DNA from: an uncultured Collinsella sp.
GTDB lineage: Bacteria > Actinomycetota > Coriobacteriia > Coriobacteriales > Coriobacteriaceae
Length of the DNA: 64,000 bases
Assembly (NCBI GenBank): GCA_937950325.1
Contig: CALFDJ010000016.1
Span: 1-64,000, forward strand
Reading direction: 5' to 3'
Shown here piece after piece: positions 44,295-52,279 of the stretch. A program made the translations under genes and the position numbers. A model generated the notes under the pieces. It did not search any database and was not told where the DNA came from. It saw nothing but the letters and a program-made list of their open reading frames with translations. Each line of letters opens with the position of its first letter. Positions within the stretch are counted from its first letter, which is position 1.

Positions 44295-44636
44295 ATGAGT
44301 TTGCTGACATTTGCCAAGACGGCCTTGGGTTCTATGGCCAAGCGGCCGGTCACGGTGTGCTATCCGCAGGAAAGGCTCGCGGCACCCGAGCGCCTGCGCG
44401 GGCACATCGTCAACGACATGGGCGTGTGCATCTGCTGCGGCATGTGCGCGCGTCGCTGCCCGGCGGGTGCGCTGGCGGTCGATCGCAAGGGTGGAACGTG
44501 GTCGATCGACCCGTATGCCTGCGTGGTGTGCGGTGAGTGCATCGAGAGCTGCCCCAAGCACTGCCTGACTATGGACACCGCCCGCACCCCAGTCGCAGCG
44601 GACAAGACTCCCACAGTAGAAACCAAGCCGGAATAG
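44295..44636 (+). CDS. Ech hydrogenase ferredoxin subunit (NuoI-like, EchF)
   Basis: A 113-residue two-cluster [4Fe-4S] protein linking soluble ferredoxin to EchC. The eight cysteines are in GVCICCGMCARRCPAGAL and ACVVCGECIESCPKHCL. Its position as last gene matches the canonical echABCDEF order, here with A and B fused. The C-terminal 20 residues (Thr/Pro/Ala-rich) are not conserved. RBS TAGGCG is weak and the gene lies 7 bp after echE, so coupling is expected. No formate dehydrogenase gene is present nearby. Confidence 0.92.
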   Translation: MSLLTFAKTALGSMAKRPVTVCYPQERLAAPERLRGHIVNDMGVCICCGMCARRCPAGALAVDRKGGTWSIDPYACVVCGECIESCPKHCLTMDTARTPVAADKTPTVETKPE

Positions 44637-44646
44637 CGCTGGAATA

Positions 44647-44678
44647 GGGCCGGTGGGGCAAAAATGCCCCATCGGCCC
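44647..44678 (+). terminator. hairpin after the ech operon
   Basis: GGGCCGGTGGGGCA (44647-44660) pairs with TGCCCCATCGGCCC (44665-44678) around AAAA. A second small hairpin CGCGC-TTAAAC-GCGCG follows. There is no T tract, so efficiency is uncertain. Confidence 0.6.
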
Positions 44679-44710
44679 CGCGCTTAAACGCGCGGTTGGG
44701 CCGCCACGAA

Positions 44711-44864
44711 CAAAACTATGCCGGATTACGGGGCTGGATAGCGAATCTCCGACCATACAGAAAATCGCAAAAACAAAACCGCAGGTAGATAGCCTGCCGT
44801 TTTTCAAAAAATGAGGGTATGGATGAGGGCCCCGACTTTTGCCCCGTAATCCGGCATAGTTTTG
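44711..44864. repeat. compound palindromic element, copy 1
   Basis: Perfect 24-nt arms at 44711-44734 and 44841-44864 start with CAAAACTATGCCGGATTACG. Inside, ACCATAC pairs with GTATGG, and the apex has AAACCGCAGGTAGATAGCC. The same interior recurs in copies 2 and 3 downstream of the adhesin gene. Copy 3 has the same outer arms with one compensatory pair change. No ORF is supported in 44637-45103. Confidence 0.85.
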
Positions 44865-44890
44865 AAATGGCACCATACCCGTAACAGCTC

Positions 44891-44928
44891 CTGATCCCCC
44901 AAGGACGGAGGAAAGTGGGTCATTTTTG
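44891..44928. repeat. GATCC-box repeat linked to copy 1
   Basis: CTGATCCCCCAAGGACGGAG and the following GAAAGTGGGTCATTTTTG match the segment at 51986-52022 almost base for base. In both cases the box lies 15-30 bp beyond the right arm of the palindromic element, so it may be part of the same unit. Confidence 0.65.
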
Positions 44929-44970
44929 CCTGATGGCTCCGAGTCGCACCCGTTTTCCTGCGAAAACGCC

Positions 44971-45051
44971 GTGTCTCAACTTTGGTGAGACATTTGTCTC
45001 ACGCTCAAAACCGAATCTGGAACATGTGTCACCTGCCCTAATTGTGTCTCA
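44971..45051 (+). promoter_or_regulatory. repeated TGTCTCA boxes upstream of the adhesin gene
   Basis: TGTCTCA (44972) is followed by its inverse TGAGACA (44986), TGTCTCA (44995) and GTGTCTCA (about 45043). Four copies within 80 bp upstream of the start look like an operator region for an unknown regulator. No clear promoter hexamers were identified. Confidence 0.4.
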
Positions 45052-45103
45052 TTTCGTAACTTTAGGCTGATGCAAGGTTTGAGCCTGCGAGAAGGGAGAC
45101 GCG

Positions 45104-45505
45104 ATGAGTAAGTACACGAGGGGTCTCTTGGCGGTGATGCTGGCCGTAGTGCTGGTATTGCCGGCTGCAGCATTTGCCATGCTGCCCGAGGCCAACGCCA
45201 GGTCCAGCACAGGAATGGACGGACCGACAATGAGCGGAAAGGTCGTCGTCGATCCCGACACCAGCGGACGCTGGGAAATCTGGGCGGCCGGTCACAACGG
45301 TAATAAAGTAACGACTCAAAACGTCGGCCGAATCTGGACCGACAAGACGGTCGAGGCAACTGAGGAAAACGAGGAGTCGGATTTTCTGACCACGCTTTCG
45401 GCCATGTCCTCGACGTCTAATTCAACCGTGACGGTTACTACGCCGCTCGACATCGTGATGGTGCTGGATGCATCTGGCTCGATGGATGATCCTATGGGTG
45501 GCTGA
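45104..45505 (+). CDS. N-terminal part of the vWA adhesin, up to the TGA
   Basis: 133 residues: a signal peptide (GLLAVMLAVVLVLPAAAFAM), then a segment with WEIWAAGHNGNKVTTQNVGRI typical of the start of Coriobacteria/Firmicutes vWA pilins, and the first vWA strand with MIDAS motif MVLDASGSMDDPMGG. The TGA comes directly after this motif. RBS AGAAGGGAG is strong. If translation stops here, the secreted product would be a short fragment without a wall anchor. Confidence 0.75.
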   Translation: MSKYTRGLLAVMLAVVLVLPAAAFAMLPEANARSSTGMDGPTMSGKVVVDPDTSGRWEIWAAGHNGNKVTTQNVGRIWTDKTVEATEENEESDFLTTLSAMSSTSNSTVTVTTPLDIVMVLDASGSMDDPMGG

Positions 45506-45661
45506 GATCGCACCAAGCGTATCGATGCACTGAAGAACGCTGCGAACAGCTTTATCGATACCATCGCAAAACAAAATGAGAGCATCGAGGGCGTCGATAG
45601 GCAGCATAGGGTTGCCATTGTTAAGTTTGCGGGCAAGAAGTCCAACGATATCGGCAACAAT

Positions 45662-48600
45662 ATGTATCGCGACGGAGGGTACTCCTACAATTACACCCAG
45701 GTTATGAAAGAATTGACCTACTGTTCCGGCAGCAATGCGGATGATCTCAAGAAGAATACAATTAATAAAATTCAGCCTGCCGGCGCCACGCGCGCCGACT
45801 ATGGCCTAGAGCTGGCCGAGAAAATCACTACCACTTATGGTCGCAAAGACGCCAAGAAGATTATTGTGTTCTTTACCGACGGTACGCCAACAAAGCAAAA
45901 TAAATTCGATGCGGGTGTCGCCAACGCTGCCGTGACAGCTGCTAAGAATATGAAGGACGGCAAGGCCACCGTTTATACCATCGGCATCTTTGATGGCGCG
46001 AACCCCAGTGCTGGTATCCAGGATTCGGGAAAAAGCCAAAAAGAGAACAAGTTCATGCAGGCCGTTTCGAGCAACTACCCCAATGCCACGGCATGGGATA
46101 CTCATGGCACACGCGCGGAATACTCCGACTACTACAAGTCGGCGACCAATGCAGAAGAACTCAAGAAGGTTTTCGACGACATCTCGCAGGCCATCACATC
46201 GGAGGCGCCTTATCCGACCGAAATCCATAAGGGCTACGACGAGACCAAGTCCGGCTACATCACGTTTACCGACGAGCTGGGCGACTTTATGCAGGTCGAC
46301 AGCTTCACCGAGGTCGTCATCAACGGCACGCCGTTCACCAAGGCGAGCAAGACGGTCAACAAAGAGACCAATACCGACACCTACGAGTTTGCCGGCAAGG
46401 CAAAAGACCTGCTCATCACCGTGCAGCGCGCCGGCGATGACAATCCCCAGAAGGGCGATATCGTAACGGTCAATATTCCTGCGTCGTTGATTCCGCTGAG
46501 TCACTTTAAGACCGTAGACGGCAAGCTTTCGGTCGACAGCGCTCAGCCTATCCGCGTGAAGTACACCTCGAGCGTGAAGAGCACTGCGCTCGACAACCTG
46601 TTTACGCCCGAGAAGGTAACGGGGCTCAAGGATTACATCGAGAACAATACGACCGTTGCCAACGGCGCCAAGACCGTGAATTTCTACGCGAACAAGTGGG
46701 CTGCCGGCGATCTGGGCAATACGGTTGCGACCTTTGAGCCGGCCGACACCAACCGCTACTATTACTTCCAGAAGCAGACTCCCATTTACACGGACAAGGA
46801 CTGCACACAGCCTGCAAAGAATTCACTGGCAGAAACCGGCACCTATTACTACAAGGATGAGTTTGAGGAGCAGGGCGAAAACGGCGAGGCCAAGCCCGCC
46901 TCTGCCGTCATCGAGTTTATCGGCGGCGACGCTGCGAAGTTTGACGGCGCTATTGTTGCCGACGAGGACGGCAACCTTTCGTTTAGCGTGGGAACCGCGC
47001 GTCTGGCCTTTATCGACGAACTCCATACCACCAAGAAGAGCGTGGGCGGCAACAACACTGGTACCGCGACCGACGTTCTCAACCCCAAGTGGAACAACGT
47101 GTCCGCCAAGGCGACCGCGACGCATGTCAATTCCTACCTGGGCAACAACGGCAAGATCAGCTTTAACGTGACGCCGGCAACGGTGGACACCAAGGCTAGC
47201 TTTGGTCTGACCAAGGTGCTCGAGGGCCGCGACTGGACGAAGGGGGACACGTTTGAGTTTGGGCTGACGTCCGAGAACGGTGCCCCGATGCCTGCGGCTA
47301 GGACTGCGACCGTGCGCAAGGCTGACCTGGACCAGGGCAAGGCTGCCATCGACTTCGGCAAGATCACCTTCAACAAGCCGGGCGAGTACACCTATGAGGT
47401 CCGCGAGGTCAAGGGCGACGCCGGCGGCATCACCTACAGCGATAACGTTGCCACGTTCAAAGTGACCGTGACGGTTAAGGCCACGGGTGGGCTTAAGGCT
47501 GACGTTGAAAAGATCTCGGGCGAGACCGAGTTCAAGAACACCTATAGCGTGAAGCCTGTCGAGGACCAGATCACCGCGACCAAGGTCCTGGACGGCCGCG
47601 ACCTCAAGGAGGGTGAGTTCTCCTTCGAGCTCGTCGAGGGCGACAAGGTCGTTGCCAAGGGCACTAACGCTGCCGACGGCACGATTGTCATGGACAAGAT
47701 CACTTACGACAAGCCCGGCACCCACACCTACACGCTGCGCGAGAAGCTCCCCAACGAGGCGGGGCTGAGCAACGGGATCACGTACGATAAGACGAACTAC
47801 ACCATCAAGACGAGCGTCATCGACAACGGCGACGGTACGCTTAAGGTGACCCATACGCTCGAGGGTCCCGAGACAGCACGCTTTGAGAACAAGTACAACA
47901 CTGCACCGAACAAGTCCAGCGTCACCGACAAGATCAAGGCGACCAAGGTCCTGACCGGCCGCGACCTCAAGGCCGGCGAGTTCCGTTTTGAGCTCGTCGA
48001 GGGCAATAACGTAGTCGCCACCGGCACCAACAATGCCGACGGCAAGATCGTGATGGATTCCGTCACCTACACCGCGGCTGGCGAGCACACCTACATGCTG
48101 CGCGAGACCAAGGCCGGCGCCACCGAAAACGGCATTACCTACAGCACCTCTGAGTACACTATCGTGACCATCGTCAAGGACAACGGCGACGGCGCCCTTA
48201 GCGTGGAGCACAAGCTGCAGAACGCCGACGAGGCGATCTTCGAGAATACCTACACGGTGGCCCCCAAGAGCTCCAGTGTCACCGACCAGATCACCGCGAC
48301 CAAGTTCCTGACCGGGCGCGACCTCAAGGAAGGCGAGTTCTCCTTCGAGCTCGTCGAGGGTAACGATGTCGTCGCCACCGGCAAGAACGACGCCCGCGGC
48401 AAGATCACGATGAGCCCCATCGAGTACACCGCTGCCGGCAAGCACACCTACACGCTGCGCGAGGTCCCGGGCGACGCCGGCAACGGCATCACCTACGACG
48501 GCAAGACCTACACCATCGAGACGACCGTCACCGACAACGGCAAGGGTGAGCTCGTGGTAAAGCATGAGCTGAATGGAGCCGACGAGGCGAAGTTCAACAA

Positions 48601-51600
48601 CAGCTACAAGCCGAATCCTGGCGAGTTCAGTGTCACCGACCAGGTCACCGCGACCAAGTTCCTGACCGGGCGCGACCTCAAGGACGGCGAGTTCTCCTTC
48701 GAGCTCGTCGAGGGCGAGGGCGAGGACGCCAAGGTCGTCGCCACCGGCACCAACAATGCCGAAGGCAACATCACGATGAACGCCGTGAAGTACACCGAGG
48801 CCGGCAAGCATACCTACACGCTGCGCGAGGTCAACGGCGGAACCACCAGCAAGGGCATCACGTACGGCGACGCCAAGTACACCATCGAGACCACCATTAC
48901 CGACAAGGGCGATGGCACGCTCAAGGCTGAGCATGTCCTGAAGGACGCCACGGCTGCGACCTTCAAGAACACCTACAGCGTGACCCCGCTCGATGCAGAG
49001 CTCGACTTTGGCCTGAGCAAGGCTGTCGATGGTCGCGCTTGGACGGACTCCGACGAGTTCAGCTTTACCATTACCGCCGCCGAGGGCACCCCGCTGCCCG
49101 ACCCCGCGACCGTGACCGTGAGCAAGAAGGACGCGAAGGACGGCATCGCCGCCATCAAGTTCGGCAAGATTCGCTACACGGCTGCCGGAACCTACAAGTA
49201 CGAGATCCGCGAGAACGCGGGCAACGCGGCCGGCATGACGTATGACGGGCATGTTGCGACCGCTGAAGTAATCGTGACTGAGGACGGCGAGGGCAAGCTG
49301 CTCGCCAGCGTCACCAAGAAGGAAAACGGCCGCTTCACCAACACGTACCGCTCCGAGCTCGACTACGCCGCGGCCGGCGGCCTCAAGCTCAGCAAGAGCC
49401 TCTCCGGACGTCCCATGACCGAGGGCCTGTTCACCTTTACCGTGACGCCCGCCGACGAGGCTTCGGCCAAGGCGCTCGGCCTGCTGCCCGGCGCCAACAA
49501 CTTCAAGTCCCCTGCGACGGCAGAGGCAACGGTCGGTCTGATTGACATTCTGGCGGGCCATGAGGTCAAGTTCACGCAGGCTGACGCCGGCAAGACCTTT
49601 GCGTACACCGTGTCCGAGAAGAACGACGGCAAGCCCGGTTACACCTACGATGACGCCGAGCGCACCGTGACGATCGCCATTGCCGATGACGGCGCCGGCA
49701 CGCTCACCGCCACGACGACCGTCTCCGGCGGTCCCGAGGGCACGCTGGTGACCGAGTACAAGACCGGCGCGGCTGCGGTCGAGAGCGCCGTGGTCCCGTT
49801 CGTCAATAGCTATAGTGCGACGACTAACACGCCTGGTGGCACCGCTGCTCAGGTCGTTGCCGCCAAGACCCTGACCGGTCGCCCGATGGTTGACGGCGAG
49901 TTCTGGTTCGGCATTGCCTATCAGGGTGAGCTTGTGGGTTACGAAAACCTCAAGCCCAATATCGGCGGGCATGTGAGCTTTGATGCGCTGCACTACGACA
50001 CCAAGATGCTTGCTAATCTTGAGGCGGCAGGGCTTGCCCATCGCACTGACAAGGACGGTAAGCTCGTTTGGACCATTAACTACATTGCCTACGAAGCTAT
50101 AAACGGGCTGCCGAATGGCGTTTCCGCTACAACGTGGTACTTTGGCTTTAAGGTCATCGTCGTCGACAACGGCGACGGCACCCTGACGGCAACGGTCGAC
50201 TACGGTGGCGTCGAGCCCTTGTTCGAGAACGTCTACGGCGCCGATGCCGTTGACGCTGCGCTCGCCGGCACCAAGAAGCTCCAGGCTGCCGAGGGCCTGA
50301 CCCCGGCCGACATCACGGGCAAGTTCACCTTTACCGTGACTGCCGACGAAGCGGGCGCCCCGATGCCCGAGCGCGCGACCGCAACCAACGACGAGGTCGG
50401 CAACGTGGACTTTGGCAAGATCCACTTTACGCTCGAGGACCTCAACCGCGCCCTGGGCGTGACGGACGATGCGACCGATAAGGCCGAGGCAGACGAAGCT
50501 GACGAGGCTGAGGCCGACGAGGCAGAGGCTGAAGAGGCCGACGCCGACGCTGATGCCAACGCCGACGAGCCCAGCGACGAGTCCGAGCCCGCAGATCCCG
50601 CTGCCCCGCGCTCGCACACCTTTACCTACACGGTGGCCGAGTCCGGTAGCGCCCCTGGCGTGACCAACGACACCAACGCCACGCGCAAGGTTTCCTACAC
50701 CGTGACCGATGACGGTGCCGGACATCTGATCGTCAAGCGCGACGGCGGCGACGGTGCGGCCTTTACGTTCACCAACACGTACGGCGTGGCACCTACCGAT
50801 TCTTCCGTGACCGATCAGGTCAAGACGGTTAAGCGTCTGACCGGCCGCGACCTTGCAGCTGGCGAGTTCACGTTTGAGCTGCTCGAGGACGGCGTGACTG
50901 TCGCTAGTGGCACCAACGACGCCAACGGTAACGTTACGCTGAGCCCGATCCGCTACGAGGCGCCCGGTACGCACACGTACACGCTGCGCGAGGCTTGCCC
51001 CAACGCGCTCGGCCTGTACAAGGGCGTCACCTATGACGGCACGACCTACACCGTCGTGACCACCGTTTCCGACAACGGCGACGGCACGCTGACCGCGACG
51101 CACAAGCTCGAGGGAACCACCGAGTCGGCTGGCTTTACCAACAAGTATCACGCCATGCCCACGCAGGTTTCCATCGGCGCCATCAAGGTGCTCGAGGGAC
51201 GCGAGCTCAAGAAGGACGAGTTTAGCTTTAAGCTCGTTGGCGAGGACATCGAGTCTACGGTTACCAACGATGCCGACGGCAAGATCAACTTCGACAAGTT
51301 CGAGTACGACGAGCCCGGTACGTACGTCTACACCATCAGCGAGGTCAAGGGCGACGAGGCCGGTATGACCTACGACAAGTCCGTCTTTACCGCGACCGTC
51401 AACGTGGTCGACGACGGCGAGGGCAACCTCAAGGCGAACGTTGCCTTTACCAAGGGCGACAAGAGCGTCGAGGGTATCGTGTTCAACAACACGTACAAGA
51501 AGCCCGAGACGCCCGTGCCGACGCCCGATCCCGGCACGCCCAAGACCGTGACGAACATCGTTAAGACGGTCAAGGGTTTCCTGCCCGCCACAGGCGACCA

Positions 51601-51682
51601 GCAGGCTGCCGCTCTGCTTATGGCATTTGTCATCGCCACGGCCGGCGTCGGAGCCCTGGTCTGGGGTATCCGTAAGCGCTAG
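45662..51682 (+). CDS. C-terminal part of the adhesin: vWA remainder, CnaB/SpaA-type pilin repeats, LPATG anchor
   Basis: 2006 codons. Residues 1-170 complete the vWA fold (KKIIVFFTDGTPTKQNKFD, then TVYTIGIFD). About ten pilin isopeptide-linkage domains follow; each has the form TKVLxGRDLKxGEFSFELVEG ... THTYTLRE ... GITYD ... TIxTxVxDNGDGTL ... FxNTY. The conserved Lys near each domain start and Asn near each end are where intramolecular isopeptide bonds form. An Asp/Glu/Ala-rich patch (about residues 1600-1640) interrupts one late domain. The C-terminus PTPDPGTPKTV is followed by FLPATGD, a hydrophobic stretch and GIRKR, a sortase signal. Four central domains are close tandem repeats. It would be wall-attached or form a pilus. 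Confidence 0.85.
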   Translation: MYRDGGYSYNYTQVMKELTYCSGSNADDLKKNTINKIQPAGATRADYGLELAEKITTTYGRKDAKKIIVFFTDGTPTKQNKFDAGVANAAVTAAKNMKDGKATVYTIGIFDGANPSAGIQDSGKSQKENKFMQAVSSNYPNATAWDTHGTRAEYSDYYKSATNAEELKKVFDDISQAITSEAPYPTEIHKGYDETKSGYITFTDELGDFMQVDSFTEVVINGTPFTKASKTVNKETNTDTYEFAGKAKDLLITVQRAGDDNPQKGDIVTVNIPASLIPLSHFKTVDGKLSVDSAQPIRVKYTSSVKSTALDNLFTPEKVTGLKDYIENNTTVANGAKTVNFYANKWAAGDLGNTVATFEPADTNRYYYFQKQTPIYTDKDCTQPAKNSLAETGTYYYKDEFEEQGENGEAKPASAVIEFIGGDAAKFDGAIVADEDGNLSFSVGTARLAFIDELHTTKKSVGGNNTGTATDVLNPKWNNVSAKATATHVNSYLGNNGKISFNVTPATVDTKASFGLTKVLEGRDWTKGDTFEFGLTSENGAPMPAARTATVRKADLDQGKAAIDFGKITFNKPGEYTYEVREVKGDAGGITYSDNVATFKVTVTVKATGGLKADVEKISGETEFKNTYSVKPVEDQITATKVLDGRDLKEGEFSFELVEGDKVVAKGTNAADGTIVMDKITYDKPGTHTYTLREKLPNEAGLSNGITYDKTNYTIKTSVIDNGDGTLKVTHTLEGPETARFENKYNTAPNKSSVTDKIKATKVLTGRDLKAGEFRFELVEGNNVVATGTNNADGKIVMDSVTYTAAGEHTYMLRETKAGATENGITYSTSEYTIVTIVKDNGDGALSVEHKLQNADEAIFENTYTVAPKSSSVTDQITATKFLTGRDLKEGEFSFELVEGNDVVATGKNDARGKITMSPIEYTAAGKHTYTLREVPGDAGNGITYDGKTYTIETTVTDNGKGELVVKHELNGADEAKFNNSYKPNPGEFSVTDQVTATKFLTGRDLKDGEFSFELVEGEGEDAKVVATGTNNAEGNITMNAVKYTEAGKHTYTLREVNGGTTSKGITYGDAKYTIETTITDKGDGTLKAEHVLKDATAATFKNTYSVTPLDAELDFGLSKAVDGRAWTDSDEFSFTITAAEGTPLPDPATVTVSKKDAKDGIAAIKFGKIRYTAAGTYKYEIRENAGNAAGMTYDGHVATAEVIVTEDGEGKLLASVTKKENGRFTNTYRSELDYAAAGGLKLSKSLSGRPMTEGLFTFTVTPADEASAKALGLLPGANNFKSPATAEATVGLIDILAGHEVKFTQADAGKTFAYTVSEKNDGKPGYTYDDAERTVTIAIADDGAGTLTATTTVSGGPEGTLVTEYKTGAAAVESAVVPFVNSYSATTNTPGGTAAQVVAAKTLTGRPMVDGEFWFGIAYQGELVGYENLKPNIGGHVSFDALHYDTKMLANLEAAGLAHRTDKDGKLVWTINYIAYEAINGLPNGVSATTWYFGFKVIVVDNGDGTLTATVDYGGVEPLFENVYGADAVDAALAGTKKLQAAEGLTPADITGKFTFTVTADEAGAPMPERATATNDEVGNVDFGKIHFTLEDLNRALGVTDDATDKAEADEADEAEADEAEAEEADADADANADEPSDESEPADPAAPRSHTFTYTVAESGSAPGVTNDTNATRKVSYTVTDDGAGHLIVKRDGGDGAAFTFTNTYGVAPTDSSVTDQVKTVKRLTGRDLAAGEFTFELLEDGVTVASGTNDANGNVTLSPIRYEAPGTHTYTLREACPNALGLYKGVTYDGTTYTVVTTVSDNGDGTLTATHKLEGTTESAGFTNKYHAMPTQVSIGAIKVLEGRELKKDEFSFKLVGEDIESTVTNDADGKINFDKFEYDEPGTYVYTISEVKGDEAGMTYDKSVFTATVNVVDDGEGNLKANVAFTKGDKSVEGIVFNNTYKKPETPVPTPDPGTPKTVTNIVKTVKGFLPATGDQQAAALLMAFVIATAGVGALVWGIRKR
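47551..48970 (+). repeat. four tandem adhesin modules, about 355-360 bp each
   Basis: Units start at about 47551, 47910, 48270 and 48625, each with ATKVLTGRDLKEGEFSFELV or a near copy. DNA identity is high in the first 120 bp of each unit (ACCGCGACCAAG, GGCGAGTTCTCCTTCGAGCT). Unequal recombination could change copy number. Confidence 0.8.
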
Positions 51683-51695
51683 GCACGCTGGCAGC

Positions 51696-51719
51696 GCCCG
51701 GGGCCAAAAGGCCCCGGGC
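51696..51719 (+). terminator. GC hairpin after the adhesin gene
   Basis: CCCGGGGCC (51697-51705) pairs with GGCCCCGGG (51710-51718) around AAAA. No T tract follows. Confidence 0.55.
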
Positions 51720-51757
51720 GGCCGGCAGGGCTAAATTCCGACCTACTCCTACCCCCA

Positions 51758-51798
51758 GCCGCCACGGAGGCATCTCCCTCCTCCGTGGCGGCGCTTTT
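51758..51798 (+). terminator. rho-independent terminator
   Basis: GCCGCCACGGAGG (51758-51770) pairs perfectly with CCTCCGTGGCGGC (51780-51792), followed by GCTTTTA. Confidence 0.85.
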
Positions 51799-51814
51799 AT
51801 GCGCCGGGGGCGCG

Positions 51815-51972
51815 CCACGAAACCGGCCCATCTACTACGTTTAGCCCCTTACCCCCAACCATGCCAAAAAACGCGAAAACAAAACCGCAGGTAGAACGCC
51901 TGTGGTTTTGTTCAAAACGAAGGTATGGTCAGGGGTATCGCGTCAAACGTAGTAGATGGGCCGGTTTCGTGG
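51815..51972. repeat. compound palindromic element, copy 2
   Basis: Perfect 28-nt arms (51815-51842 and 51945-51972), starting CCACGAAACCGGCCCATCTA, have a sequence unrelated to the arms of copies 1 and 3. The interior is shared: CCAACCATGCC pairs with GGTATGG, and AACAAAACCGCAGG pairs with CCTGTGGTTTTGTT around TAGAACG at the apex. Confidence 0.85.
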
Positions 51973-51985
51973 CGAGCGGTTCCGG

Positions 51986-52022
51986 CTGATCCCTTGGGGA
52001 CGGAGGAAAACGGATCATTTTG
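51986..52022. repeat. GATCC-box repeat linked to copy 2
   Basis: CTGATCCCTTGGGGACGGAG and the following GAAAACGGATCATTTTG correspond to 44891-44928. GATCC and GGATC within it are inverted. Confidence 0.65.
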
Positions 52023-52065
52023 GTCCCGCGAGGCTGGCGGAGGCACTCGTCCAGGGCCGCCCGAA

Positions 52066-52219
52066 CAAAACTATGCCGGTTTACGGGGCTGAGTTACGAG
52101 TCTCCAACCATGCCGATATTCGTGAAAATAAAACCGCAGGTAGACGAGCCGTCATTTTGCAGAAAACGCGGGTATGGATGGGGGTCCTGAGTTTGGCCCC
52201 GTAAACCGGCATAGTTTTG
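52066..52219. repeat. compound palindromic element, copy 3
   Basis: Perfect 24-nt arms (52066-52089 and 52196-52219), starting CAAAACTATGCCGGTTTACG, differ from copy 1 by one A to T change that is compensated on the other arm. Interior: CCAACCATGCC, AAAATAAAACCGCAGGTAGA, GGGTATGGATGG. No gene is supported anywhere in the 51683-52279 gap; it is filled by terminators and these repeats. Confidence 0.85.
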
Positions 52220-52279
52220 AAATGGCCTTAAATCGGTAGCAGCCATTTTGCTATGCCGGAACGGTCGGTCTTCGGGCAA

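Larger units (their letters stand above)
45104..51682 (+). pseudogene. giant vWA/CnaB-repeat LPxTG adhesin gene interrupted by in-frame TGA
   Basis: Taken as one gene this would encode about 2190 residues: signal peptide, von Willebrand A domain, about ten pilin-type repeat domains and an LPATG sorting signal. The frame is continuous from ATG 45104 to the stop at 51682 except for one TGA at 45503-45505. The 52 codons after it (DRTKRIDALKNAANSFIDTI and on) continue the vWA domain directly, so this is a nonsense change or recoding, not a frameshift. No ribosome binding site is seen near the next Met (45662). Whether the strain makes the full protein is open; a sequencing error is a third possibility. 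Confidence 0.7.

Noticed and set aside
38971..44636. Formate hydrogenlyase (Hyc/Hyf) operon
   Set aside because: There is no formate dehydrogenase subunit, and the gene order and sizes fit ech with fused A-B.
45503..45505. Selenocysteine codon in the adhesin
   Set aside because: vWA domains have no selenocysteine position there, and I see no convincing SECIS-type hairpin immediately downstream or Sec genes nearby.
46823..51151. A 1442-codon minus-strand open frame opposite the adhesin gene
   Set aside because: It arises from repeated GC-rich codons of the adhesin modules; there is no ribosome binding site and no recognisable fold.
45104..51682. Frameshift between the two adhesin parts
   Set aside because: The two parts are in the same frame; 52 sense codons after the TGA lead straight to the second part.
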